Shown piece after piece: positions 1 through 5,251 of a DNA stretch of 5,302 bases (positions are counted from its first letter, which is position 1; every line of letters begins with the position of its first letter). Below the pieces are notes generated by a model. The model was given only the letters and a program-made list of their open reading frames with translations. It was not told the origin of the DNA and did no database searches. The DNA is from Thermoplasmata archaeon (GTDB lineage Archaea; Thermoplasmatota; Thermoplasmata; RBG-16-68-12): NCBI GenBank assembly GCA_013329855.1, contig DUJI01000048.1, forward strand, positions 1 through 5,302, given 5' to 3'. Both the position numbers and the translations under genes were made by a program.

Positions 1-531
1 GTACACACCCGGTGGCAGGCGCGCGAGGAACTCGCCCATGGGCAGTCCGACGAGGAGCTCGTCATCCGCCGACGTGCCCGCGGAGAAGAGGCCGCCGACC
101 CGGACCACGGCGAGACGGGCCGTGGAGGATCCCACGAGGGCGACCTCGTCCCCCACGGCCAGACCGACCCGCGTGGCGAGGCGCGCACCCGCGAGGGCCC
201 ACCGGTCCCCCGTGGGCGCCGCCGCGGGCGGCGGGGCGCCCTCCAGGGCCAGGTAGACGTCGGGCTCCACGCCCCGGACGAGGGCGGGCGCGCCTCGCAC
301 GGTCTCGAAGGCGAGGATCTCGGGGCTCACGCGCGGCGCCCAGGACTGGGCCCGGAGGTCCGCCACGAGGCCGGCGTTGACCGAGGAGGCCCCGCTCCCC
401 TGCGTGACCACGTACACGTCCCCGCCGACGATCTCCTGGGGGAGGGCGGGAAGCGCGGCGAGCAGGGGCGCCGCGGCGCCCAGGAGGAGTGCGCAGAGGA
501 GCAGGCCGGGGACGACCCGCGGGCCCGTCAG
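1..531 (-). CDS. ABC transporter permease, FtsX/MacB type, N-terminal part (runs off the left edge)
   Basis: This frame is open without a stop for 177 codons from a CTG at 531-529 to the window edge. It has no ATG, GTG or TTG near its beginning. Residues about 6-28 form a hydrophobic helix (VVPGLLLCALLLGAAAPLLA). An extracytoplasmic domain follows, beginning GGDVYVVTQGSG and continuing through a beta-rich stretch (VRGVEPDVYLALEG, GLAVGDEVALVGSS, VVRVGGLFSAGTSADD). This is the layout of the MacB/LolC-type periplasmic core domain. The three C-terminal helices and FtsX domain of the family would lie off the window. The CTG shares two bases with the TGA of the preceding permease (CTGA), and GGAGG lies at 546-542, so translation is probably coupled. 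Third codon positions are strongly G/C, supporting this frame. An ATC at 534-532 is the alternative start. The substrate is unknown. The pairing with a second permease suggests a heterodimeric transporter or mechanotransmission complex. Confidence 0.8.
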   Translation of the reverse strand, partial: MTGPRVVPGLLLCALLLGAAAPLLAALPALPQEIVGGDVYVVTQGSGASSVNAGLVADLRAQSWAPRVSPEILAFETVRGAPALVRGVEPDVYLALEGAPPPAAAPTGDRWALAGARLATRVGLAVGDEVALVGSSTARLAVVRVGGLFSAGTSADDELLVGLPMGEFLARLPPGVY

Positions 532-1625
532 GATGAAACCGCCTCCGGGACCCCGCGGACGAGGAGGCCCGCCCGGCGCGCGGGCACCAGGGCGCCGAGG
601 GCGGAGGCGAGGACGGCCACCCCGAAGGCGAGGGCGACGCCGCCCGTGGGCGGTGCGAGGACGAGGAGGTTGGGCAGGCCGACGAGCGACGCGAAGGACA
701 CGAAGCCGTGGGCCAGGACGATCCCGAGGGCCGAGCCCACCGTGGCGCCGACCAGGGCGAGCAGGAGGGCCTGGCCCTCGTACAGGGATGCGACGAGGCG
801 CGGGGACGCGCCGAGGCTGCGCAGGGTCCGGATCTCTCGGGACCGCTGGACGACCTCCAGGGACATGGCGAAGTACACGAGGACCGAGATGACCGCGGCG
901 ATCACGACGCTCAGGGCGATGAGGGCGCTCCCCACCTCATCCACGCTGCCCTGGGTGAATCCCACAGCGCCGACCAGATCGAAGGGCGTGAGGCCGAGGG
1001 CCGCGACCATGGAGGAATCGAGGCCGTGCGCCGCCACAATCGCCTGCACGAAGGGTCCCTCCGAGGCGTTGGCCGTCGCGAAGAGCTCGGGCCGCGCGTA
1101 CGCCCAGTCATCCGGGAGGAAGGCGTCCTTCCCGGGCGGCGGGTCCACGATCGGAAGGCCCGCGAGGCGCGTTCCCAGGACCGACAGGGTCCCCGTGGAG
1201 GCGAGGGGCGCACCGGTCTCCGTGAGGATCGTGTCCCGCAGGCCCGAGTCCAAGGAGAGGTCCTGGGTGCCCAGCGGATAGGGCGTCGTGGCGTTCACGC
1301 CTTCAAGGTGCGTAAGCGAGGCCACGATGACGGGCAAGCTCAGCCCGTTGACCTCGAGGTCGGCGGCGTGGATCCGGAACACGTCCACGTCGAGTCCGAG
1401 CGGGGCGAGGGCCGCCGGGTCGATGCGGCTCGCGAGGAGGTCCGTCCCCGCGATGTAGACCGCAGGCTCCACCCGGATCCGCGAGAGGACCGACTCGGAG
1501 CCCGCGCGCAGGCCGTCCACGAGGCTCAGGGAGCCCACGAGGACCATGGAGGCGAGGGCGATGGCCCAGGCGGTCGTCCGCGTCCGCGGAGTGAGTCGAC
1601 TCGCCAGGCGCAGGATGGGCCGCAG
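528..1625 (-). CDS. ABC transporter permease, FtsX/MacB type, complete
   Basis: About 365 residues with the standard four-helix MacB/FtsX topology. A basic N-terminus (RLTPRTRTT) is followed by helix 1 at about residues 18-39, then an extracytoplasmic domain to about 230. Helices 2, 3 and 4 lie at about 233-256, 284-309 and 327-349. The cytoplasmic loop after helix 2 reads RSREIRTLRSLGASPRLV, the hallmark FtsX-domain segment (R-x-REI-x-x-LR-x-x-GAS). The family converts ATP hydrolysis by a partner ATPase into movement of the extracellular domain or substrate export; the substrate here is unknown. The start is uncertain. The frame extends upstream to an ATG at 1997, but that part crosses AT-rich promoter sequence and has lower third-position GC. 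The first internal ATG (1547) would cut helix 1 in half. I chose CTG at 1625-1623, seven bases after GGAGG within a purine-rich run; ATC at 1628-1626 is adjacent. The downstream permease overlaps its stop. Confidence 0.85.
   Translation of the reverse strand: MRPILRLASRLTPRTRTTAWAIALASMVLVGSLSLVDGLRAGSESVLSRIRVEPAVYIAGTDLLASRIDPAALAPLGLDVDVFRIHAADLEVNGLSLPVIVASLTHLEGVNATTPYPLGTQDLSLDSGLRDTILTETGAPLASTGTLSVLGTRLAGLPIVDPPPGKDAFLPDDWAYARPELFATANASEGPFVQAIVAAHGLDSSMVAALGLTPFDLVGAVGFTQGSVDEVGSALIALSVVIAAVISVLVYFAMSLEVVQRSREIRTLRSLGASPRLVASLYEGQALLLALVGATVGSALGIVLAHGFVSFASLVGLPNLLVLAPPTGGVALAFGVAVLASALGALVPARRAGLLVRGVPEAVSS
542..546 (-). promoter_or_regulatory. Ribosome binding site for the downstream permease
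   Basis: GGAGG read on the minus strand, inside the last codons of the upstream permease. It is 7 bases before ATC (534-532) and 10 bases before CTG (531-529). It marks a translation start here even though no ATG, GTG or TTG is present in the needed frame. Confidence 0.5.
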
Positions 1626-1628
1626 GAT

Positions 1629-1639
1629 CCCTCCTCCCC
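1629..1639 (-). promoter_or_regulatory. Strong Shine-Dalgarno run before the permease operon
   Basis: The minus strand reads GGGGAGGAGGG immediately followed by ATC CTG. The first GGAGG is 7 bases before the CTG at 1625. This fixes the likely start of the first permease, since no ATG, GTG or TTG occurs in frame between here and the middle of membrane helix 1. Confidence 0.6.
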
Positions 1640-1662
1640 GGTGAGAAGGATAGCCCTGGGCG

Positions 1663-1672
1663 TCGATAAACG
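1663..1672 (-). promoter_or_regulatory. Candidate archaeal TATA box for the permease operon
   Basis: The minus strand reads CGTTTATCGA in otherwise very GC-rich sequence. Counting about 26 bases from its centre puts transcript initiation near 1640-1644, just before the purine-rich ribosome binding run at 1639-1629. This would give a leader of about 15 nt. The spacing fits an archaeal TATA-box/TSS arrangement, but the box is a partial match to consensus and no transcript data are available. Confidence 0.4.
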
Positions 1673-1756
1673 TTGCCGGGCAACCGGGATGAGGCAGGGC
1701 CGTGAGCCGCGCCGGGATGGGGGACCGCGCGGCGGGGCGACTCGCGAGGAACGCAA

Positions 1757-1785
1757 TTTCATTCAACAGAAAGGATAAAAGCGCA
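1757..1785. promoter_or_regulatory. AT-rich segment between divergent genes, candidate promoter
   Basis: This is the most AT-rich stretch of the window and lies between the leftward permease operon and the rightward small membrane protein. On the minus strand it contains CTTTTATCC, a good archaeal TATA-like match (1781-1773). On the plus strand the same bases read GGATAAAAG, a weaker match. Read rightward it would start transcription near 1803, ahead of the small gene. Read leftward it would start near 1750 and could be a second permease promoter. Direction cannot be settled from sequence. Confidence 0.35.
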
Positions 1786-1857
1786 CGGCACGATGCCCGG
1801 TCTGCGTCCCCCCAACCTTCGGATCCCAACCGGCCCAGCGCGGGGCCGGCCGCGCAT

Positions 1858-2085
1858 CTGTGGCTCCTAGTTCCTGCTTTCCTGATCGGGACGGTCACGA
1901 CGCTCATCCAGTTCTGGGGCAAGTACCGCGAGTGCCGGGCCCTCGGATACTCGCACGCCAAGGCGCGGGAGACGGCATGGTGGCACGCACGGGACATGCC
2001 CGTGCGACCCGCAGCCGTGCGGAGGCGGCGGAAGACGCCGAGACGCCGAATCGGCCTCCGGACGCGGCAGGCTCGGCCTCGCTGA
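1858..2085 (+). CDS. Small single-pass membrane protein with Arg-rich tail, unrecognised family
   Basis: About 75 residues. The first 20 (WLLVPAFLIGTVTTLIQFW) form one membrane helix. They are followed by a charged amphipathic segment (GKYRECRALGYSHAKARE, then TAWWHARDM to about residue 47) and a highly basic tail (RRRRKTPRRR). I do not recognise the family. Coding is supported by third-position GC of roughly 80-85% against about 50-55% at positions 1 and 2 over the first 46 codons, and by a natural-looking helix/charged-loop composition. The frame is open back to an ATG at 1702, but that would run through the AT-rich promoter segment and part of the permease leader. The only in-frame start candidate close to the helix is CTG at 1858-1860, followed by relatively A/T-ending codons (CTA GTT CCT GCT), as is common at gene beginnings. 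No clear ribosome binding site is visible. It ends 27 bp from the oppositely oriented four-helix protein gene. Confidence 0.55.
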   Translation: MWLLVPAFLIGTVTTLIQFWGKYRECRALGYSHAKARETAWWHARDMPVRPAAVRRRRKTPRRRIGLRTRQARPR

Positions 2086-2112
2086 CCGGCTCGCCGCGAG
2101 GAGTTCCGGGGA

Positions 2113-2661
2113 TCACCGGGTTTTGGCGCCGAGCCGGCGCCCTTGGAGCCAGCGGGCCAGATGGGACGGCCGCCGCAGGACCCCGAAGACGAGGAGGCCC
2201 CAACCCGCCACGTAGGCGATCAACAGGCCCACGGCAACGTTCGCTGCGAGGGACGCCTGCCCCGTCACGTTGATCCCCAGTCCAAGGATCACGATGCCCA
2301 ATCCCGCGACCCAGAGGCAGAACAGCACGAGGTTGGTCCACCGGAAGGCGCGAATCCCTTCCGGGGTCACCGGGGGACGGGCCATCGACTGCCATCGCTG
2401 CAGGAGCCAGATCGGGAACGTCATCACGGCCAGGAGGGCGACGCCCCCGACGAAGTTCTGCCAGAAGCCCGCGGCGTCGGGCGAGGCGATGGCTCCGAAC
2501 AGGGCGGCCCCGAGGCCGATTCCGGTCAGGGCGAGCAGGGACGCGAACACGGCGATCTCGTCCATGCGGCGCCTCAGGACCATCGCCTCCATGGCCGCTC
2601 GGTCGGGGCTCGGCCTGGGGGGGAGACGCCGCAAGGTGACCTCCGTCCGCCCGAACCTCAA
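2113..2661 (-). CDS. Four-helix integral membrane protein, unrecognised family
   Basis: 182 residues from a TTG start. A basic N-terminal segment is followed by four hydrophobic helices at about residues 36-59, 70-88, 108-131 and 137-162, and a basic C-terminus (RRPSHLARWLQGRRLGAKTR). Between helices 2 and 3 is a polar loop with QRWQSMARPPVTPEGIRAFRW. No catalytic or metal-binding motif is visible and I do not recognise the family. The TTG at 2661 overlaps the stop of the PKD surface protein as TTGA, suggesting translational coupling. Third-position GC is about 94% over the first 33 codons against about 61-64% at the other positions, which favours this long start. Alternatives are a TTG at 2634 with GGAGGT four bases upstream, and an ATG at 2565 (MDEIAVF) with GAGG six bases upstream. 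The shorter forms keep all four helices. Its job is probably tied to the surface protein encoded before it, but that is inference from position only. Confidence 0.8.
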   Translation of the reverse strand: MRFGRTEVTLRRLPPRPSPDRAAMEAMVLRRRMDEIAVFASLLALTGIGLGAALFGAIASPDAAGFWQNFVGGVALLAVMTFPIWLLQRWQSMARPPVTPEGIRAFRWTNLVLFCLWVAGLGIVILGLGINVTGQASLAANVAVGLLIAYVAGWGLLVFGVLRRPSHLARWLQGRRLGAKTR

Positions 2662-5138
2662 CGCGGACCCGTATCCGTCGCCGGGCCATAGTCCTGTCGT
2701 TTCCGGGGTCGCCGGGTGAAGAACCAGAACGCCAGGACGGGGCTGGCCAGGCCCAGCTCAACGAGGAACGTGTACAGGAAGAGGTTCTGGAAGGCGACGG
2801 CCCGGGAGACGGACGTGCAGCGGCCCACGGCGTCGCACACGGTGAGGACGACCGTGTGGGTCGCGGACAGGCCGAAGTCGCTGTACGTATGGTTCGTCTC
2901 GGGGGCGCGGGACGAGCCGCCGTCCCCGAACTTCCACTCGTACGTATACGGGGGCTCGCCGCCCGACGCGGTCGCGACGAAGGCGACCGTCGTGCCCGTC
3001 GTGGGCCGCGTCGGGGAGAACGTGAAGGCGGCCGCGAGGGCCGGGGCCACGACGAGGGTATCCTCCACCTGCGTGACGTGGCCCACCCGGTCGGAGACCG
3101 TCAGGCTGACGACGTAGGAGCGAGCCGTCTCGTACGCATGGCGGACGAGCACGTCGACGTCCGTCCCGCCGTCCCCAAGGTCCCACGCGTACGCGTAGGG
3201 CGGGTTGCCGCCCGACACGTTGGCCGTGAACACGATCGTCTCTCCGGCCATGGGCCGGGCCGGCGCGTAGCTGAAGTTCGCCACGAGAGCCGAGGACACC
3301 GGGATGATGGACGAGGCGGAGACGCTGTGGCCCTCCGCGTCCGTGACGACCAGGACCACCGTGTAGTTGCCCGGGGCGGCGTACGCGTGGACCACCGTCG
3401 CGCCCGTGCCGTTGGACCCGTCCCCGAAGTCCCAGGCGTACGTGTACGGCGGCGTGCCGCCCGACCCGCTCGAGGAGAACTGCACGGCCTCCCCCGCCAC
3501 GGGCGTGGCCGGCGAGAAGGTGAAGTCCACGGTCAACCCGCCGCTGACCCCCACGGACTTCGTCACGCTCCCCGAGTGGCTGGCCGCATCGGACACGGTC
3601 AGCGTGACGGGGAACGTCCCGCTGGCGGCGAACGAGTGGCTCGCCGTGGCCCCGGCTCCCGTGCTCCCATCCCCGAAGTCCCAGGCGTACGCGTACGGGG
3701 GGATTCCGCCGCTCGCCGTGCCGGAGAAGGTGACGGTCTCCCCGACGATGGGCTGGGCGGGTGAGAACGTGAAGTCGGGAGCGATGGGGGGCGCCACGGG
3801 GACCGTCTTGGTCGTGGACGCCGTGTGGCCCGCCGAATCGGTGGCCGTCACGGTCACCGGGTACGAACCCGGGGTCGCGTAGACATGGCTCAGCGTGGGT
3901 CCCGACCCCGTCGCTCCGTCCCCGAAGGCCCACGTGTACGTGTACGAGGCCGTCCCGCCGGACGCGCTCCCGGTGAACGAGACGGATTCCCCGACGACGG
4001 GCTCCGTGGGGGTGAACGTGAAGTCGACGCTTACCACGGCCGCCACGACGACCGAGTGCGTGGCCTGGGCCGTGTGACCTGCGTCGTCGAGCGCGGTCAC
4101 GGTGACCGGGTAGGTCGCGGGGGACGCATAGGCGTGACTCACGGACCCTCCGGATCCCGCGGTCCCGTCCCCGAAGTCCCACGAATACGTGTACGGCGAC
4201 GTCCCCCCGGACGCGACCGCGACGAACGACACGGTCTCGCCCGCGACGGGTTGGGTCGGGGTGAAGGTGAAATCGGTGCCCAGGCTGGCCGACACCACGA
4301 CCGACTTCGTGGCGGCGTCCGTGTGGCCGGCCGAATCGGACAGGGTCAGCGTCACCGAGAAGGTCCCCGCGGAACCATACGCGTGGGTCACGGAGGCGCC
4401 TGTCCCCTTGCCTCCGTCGCCGAAATCCCAGGCATAGCTGTACGGAGACGTGCCGCCCGACGCGGTGGCAGAGAACGAGACCGACTGCCCGGGGACGGGC
4501 TGGGACGGCGTGTACGTGAAGTCGGCGGCCAGGGCGGGGGTCACGCTGACCGACTTCGTCGTGGACGCCGTGTGGCTCGCGGAGTCCGAGATCGCCAGGG
4601 TCACGGAGTACGAGTTGGGGGCTGTATAGGCATGAGCGATAGGAGAGCCGGTCCCCGTGTTCCCGTCCCCGAAGGTCCAGGAGTACGTGTACAGGGGCGT
4701 CCCTCCGGACGGATTCGCGGTGAAGGTGACCGTGTCTCCGGCACTGGGCAGGGTGGGCAAGTAACTGAAGTCCGCCGTGAGGACGGCCGTCACCTGGACG
4801 GAACCGGACACCGAGTCGACGTTGCTCGCGTTGTCCGTGACGGTCAGGGTGACCGTGTACGTGGCCGCGACCGCGTACGCGTAGGCGACCGTCTCCCCCG
4901 CGGCCTTCGAGCCATCTCCGAAGTCCCACGCGTACGTGTAGTTCGGCGTACCGCCGGTTGCGTTCCCCAAGAACGTGACGGCCTCCCCGATCTCCGGATG
5001 CTGCGGAGCGAACGTGAAACTCGCGGAGAGCCTCGCCAGGGGGGCCAGGGACCCCGACCCGGGGCCCAGGGAACCCTCTCCGGCGATGAACGCGAGCGCG
5101 GGGAGCCCGCTGAGCAGGAGGAGGCCCGCGATGAGCAT
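2658..5138 (-). CDS. Secreted, membrane-anchored surface protein with nine PKD domains
   Basis: 826 residues. The N-terminus (LIAGLLLLSGLPALAFIAG) is a hydrophobic signal sequence. After a Gly/Ser/Pro linker come nine tandem PKD (polycystic kidney disease, Ig-like beta-sandwich) domains from residue 37 to 785. Each has the diagnostic SGG-x-x-x-Y-x-Y-x-W-x-(F/L)-GDG core and a V-T-L-T-V-x-D strand. Residues about 786-807 (LFLYTFLVELGLASPVLAFWFF) form a C-terminal membrane helix, followed by a basic stop-transfer (RRPRKR) and a short cytoplasmic tail. PKD arrays in archaeal and bacterial surface proteins act as rigid spacers or mediate adhesion. No protease, glycosidase or other catalytic domain is present, so a structural, adhesive or S-layer-associated role is likely. 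The ATG at 5138 is the first canonical start, but its signal lacks a positive n-region. In-frame codons upstream encode PARRSAGAA, and a good ribosome binding site lies at 5180-5169, so the true start may be about ten codons earlier. The downstream four-helix gene overlaps its stop. Confidence 0.92.
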   Translation of the reverse strand: MLIAGLLLLSGLPALAFIAGEGSLGPGSGSLAPLARLSASFTFAPQHPEIGEAVTFLGNATGGTPNYTYAWDFGDGSKAAGETVAYAYAVAATYTVTLTVTDNASNVDSVSGSVQVTAVLTADFSYLPTLPSAGDTVTFTANPSGGTPLYTYSWTFGDGNTGTGSPIAHAYTAPNSYSVTLAISDSASHTASTTKSVSVTPALAADFTYTPSQPVPGQSVSFSATASGGTSPYSYAWDFGDGGKGTGASVTHAYGSAGTFSVTLTLSDSAGHTDAATKSVVVSASLGTDFTFTPTQPVAGETVSFVAVASGGTSPYTYSWDFGDGTAGSGGSVSHAYASPATYPVTVTALDDAGHTAQATHSVVVAAVVSVDFTFTPTEPVVGESVSFTGSASGGTASYTYTWAFGDGATGSGPTLSHVYATPGSYPVTVTATDSAGHTASTTKTVPVAPPIAPDFTFSPAQPIVGETVTFSGTASGGIPPYAYAWDFGDGSTGAGATASHSFAASGTFPVTLTVSDAASHSGSVTKSVGVSGGLTVDFTFSPATPVAGEAVQFSSSGSGGTPPYTYAWDFGDGSNGTGATVVHAYAAPGNYTVVLVVTDAEGHSVSASSIIPVSSALVANFSYAPARPMAGETIVFTANVSGGNPPYAYAWDLGDGGTDVDVLVRHAYETARSYVVSLTVSDRVGHVTQVEDTLVVAPALAAAFTFSPTRPTTGTTVAFVATASGGEPPYTYEWKFGDGGSSRAPETNHTYSDFGLSATHTVVLTVCDAVGRCTSVSRAVAFQNLFLYTFLVELGLASPVLAFWFFTRRPRKRQDYGPATDTGPR
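2784..5030 (-). repeat. Nine tandem PKD-domain repeats, 249-bp period
   Basis: Repeat units by position, in coding order: 5030-4782, 4781-4533, 4532-4284, 4283-4035, 4034-3786, 3785-3537, 3536-3288 and 3287-3039 (each exactly 83 codons), then 3038-2784 (85 codons). The best conserved DNA is the W-D-F-G-D-G core. For example, the same bases recur at 3421 and 3670, exactly 249 apart. Linkers between units have no indels. The last unit differs most: it carries a two-residue insertion and the only two cysteines of the protein. Confidence 0.93.
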
Positions 5139-5168
5139 GGCGGCGCCTGCGGATCTACGTGCGGGTAA

Positions 5169-5180
5169 CCCCTCACCCCC
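5169..5180 (-). promoter_or_regulatory. Ribosome binding site upstream of the PKD gene
   Basis: The minus strand reads GGGGGTGAGGGG, which includes GGTGA, the core complement of the archaeal 16S tail. It lies about 30 bases before the ATG at 5138, too far for that codon. It is only 4 bases before the in-frame TTA CCC GCA CGT AGA, whose translation would add a positively charged n-region to the signal peptide. A GTG inside it (5175) is out of frame. Confidence 0.4.
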
Positions 5181-5207
5181 GATGGAGGGAAGTAGTTATC
5201 CTCCCAC

Positions 5208-5216
5208 GACTAAAGG
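5208..5216 (-). promoter_or_regulatory. Weak candidate TATA box for the PKD gene
   Basis: The minus strand reads CCTTTAGTC just upstream of the PKD gene. About 26 bases downstream the transcript would begin near 5185, directly before the GGTGA ribosome binding site. The match to consensus is imperfect; a second AT-containing stretch (GGATAAC, 5201-5195) is an alternative. Confidence 0.25.
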
Positions 5217-5251
5217 GTTTGGGTCACCCCGGGTAGGGGGTAGACCGCCTC

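Noticed and set aside
1526..1762. 78-codon minus-strand ORF starting at ATG 1762 next to a TATA-like element
   Set aside because: The product is a low-complexity Arg/Pro/Ser sequence, it overlaps the permease in another frame, and the ATG is too close (about 15 bases) to the TATA element. A frameshift joining it to the permease gives no sensible N-terminus.
1626..1997. N-terminal extension of the first permease to the ATG at 1997
   Set aside because: It runs opposite the small membrane gene and across AT-rich promoter sequence, has lower third-position GC, and resembles no permease N-terminus. Ribosome binding site and TATA spacing put the start near 1625.
2086..2112. Terminator between the convergent small gene and four-helix gene
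   Set aside because: The 27-bp gap has no T-rich tract on either strand and no convincing hairpin, so a terminator cannot be supported.
2143..2691. 182-codon plus-strand frame opposite the four-helix gene
   Set aside because: The product is hydrophilic and rich in His, Gly and Gln, with no domain. The opposite strand has a convincing polytopic membrane protein.
1904..2761. 285-codon minus-strand open frame across the four-helix protein gene
   Set aside because: It is an out-of-frame Arg/Pro/Gly-rich translation of the four-helix gene; the 2113-2661 frame has clear membrane helices and codon bias.
2758..4929. 723-codon minus-strand open frame overlapping the PKD gene in another frame
   Set aside because: Composition is extremely rich in Arg, Gly and His, it has no fold, and it is explained by the 249-bp repeat (a multiple of three) preserving a stop-free alternate frame.
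2784..5030. The tandem array as a CRISPR or non-coding satellite
   Set aside because: The period is 249 bp, divergence is codon-like, and every unit translates to a PKD domain with the GDG core. It is a protein-domain repeat.
3825..5168. 447-codon plus-strand open frame opposite the PKD gene, and others at 2856-3764 and 3367-3882
   Set aside because: They are antisense shadows. The periodic GC-rich repeat keeps the opposite strand stop-free, and the products are Arg/Gly/Pro-rich without domains or helices.
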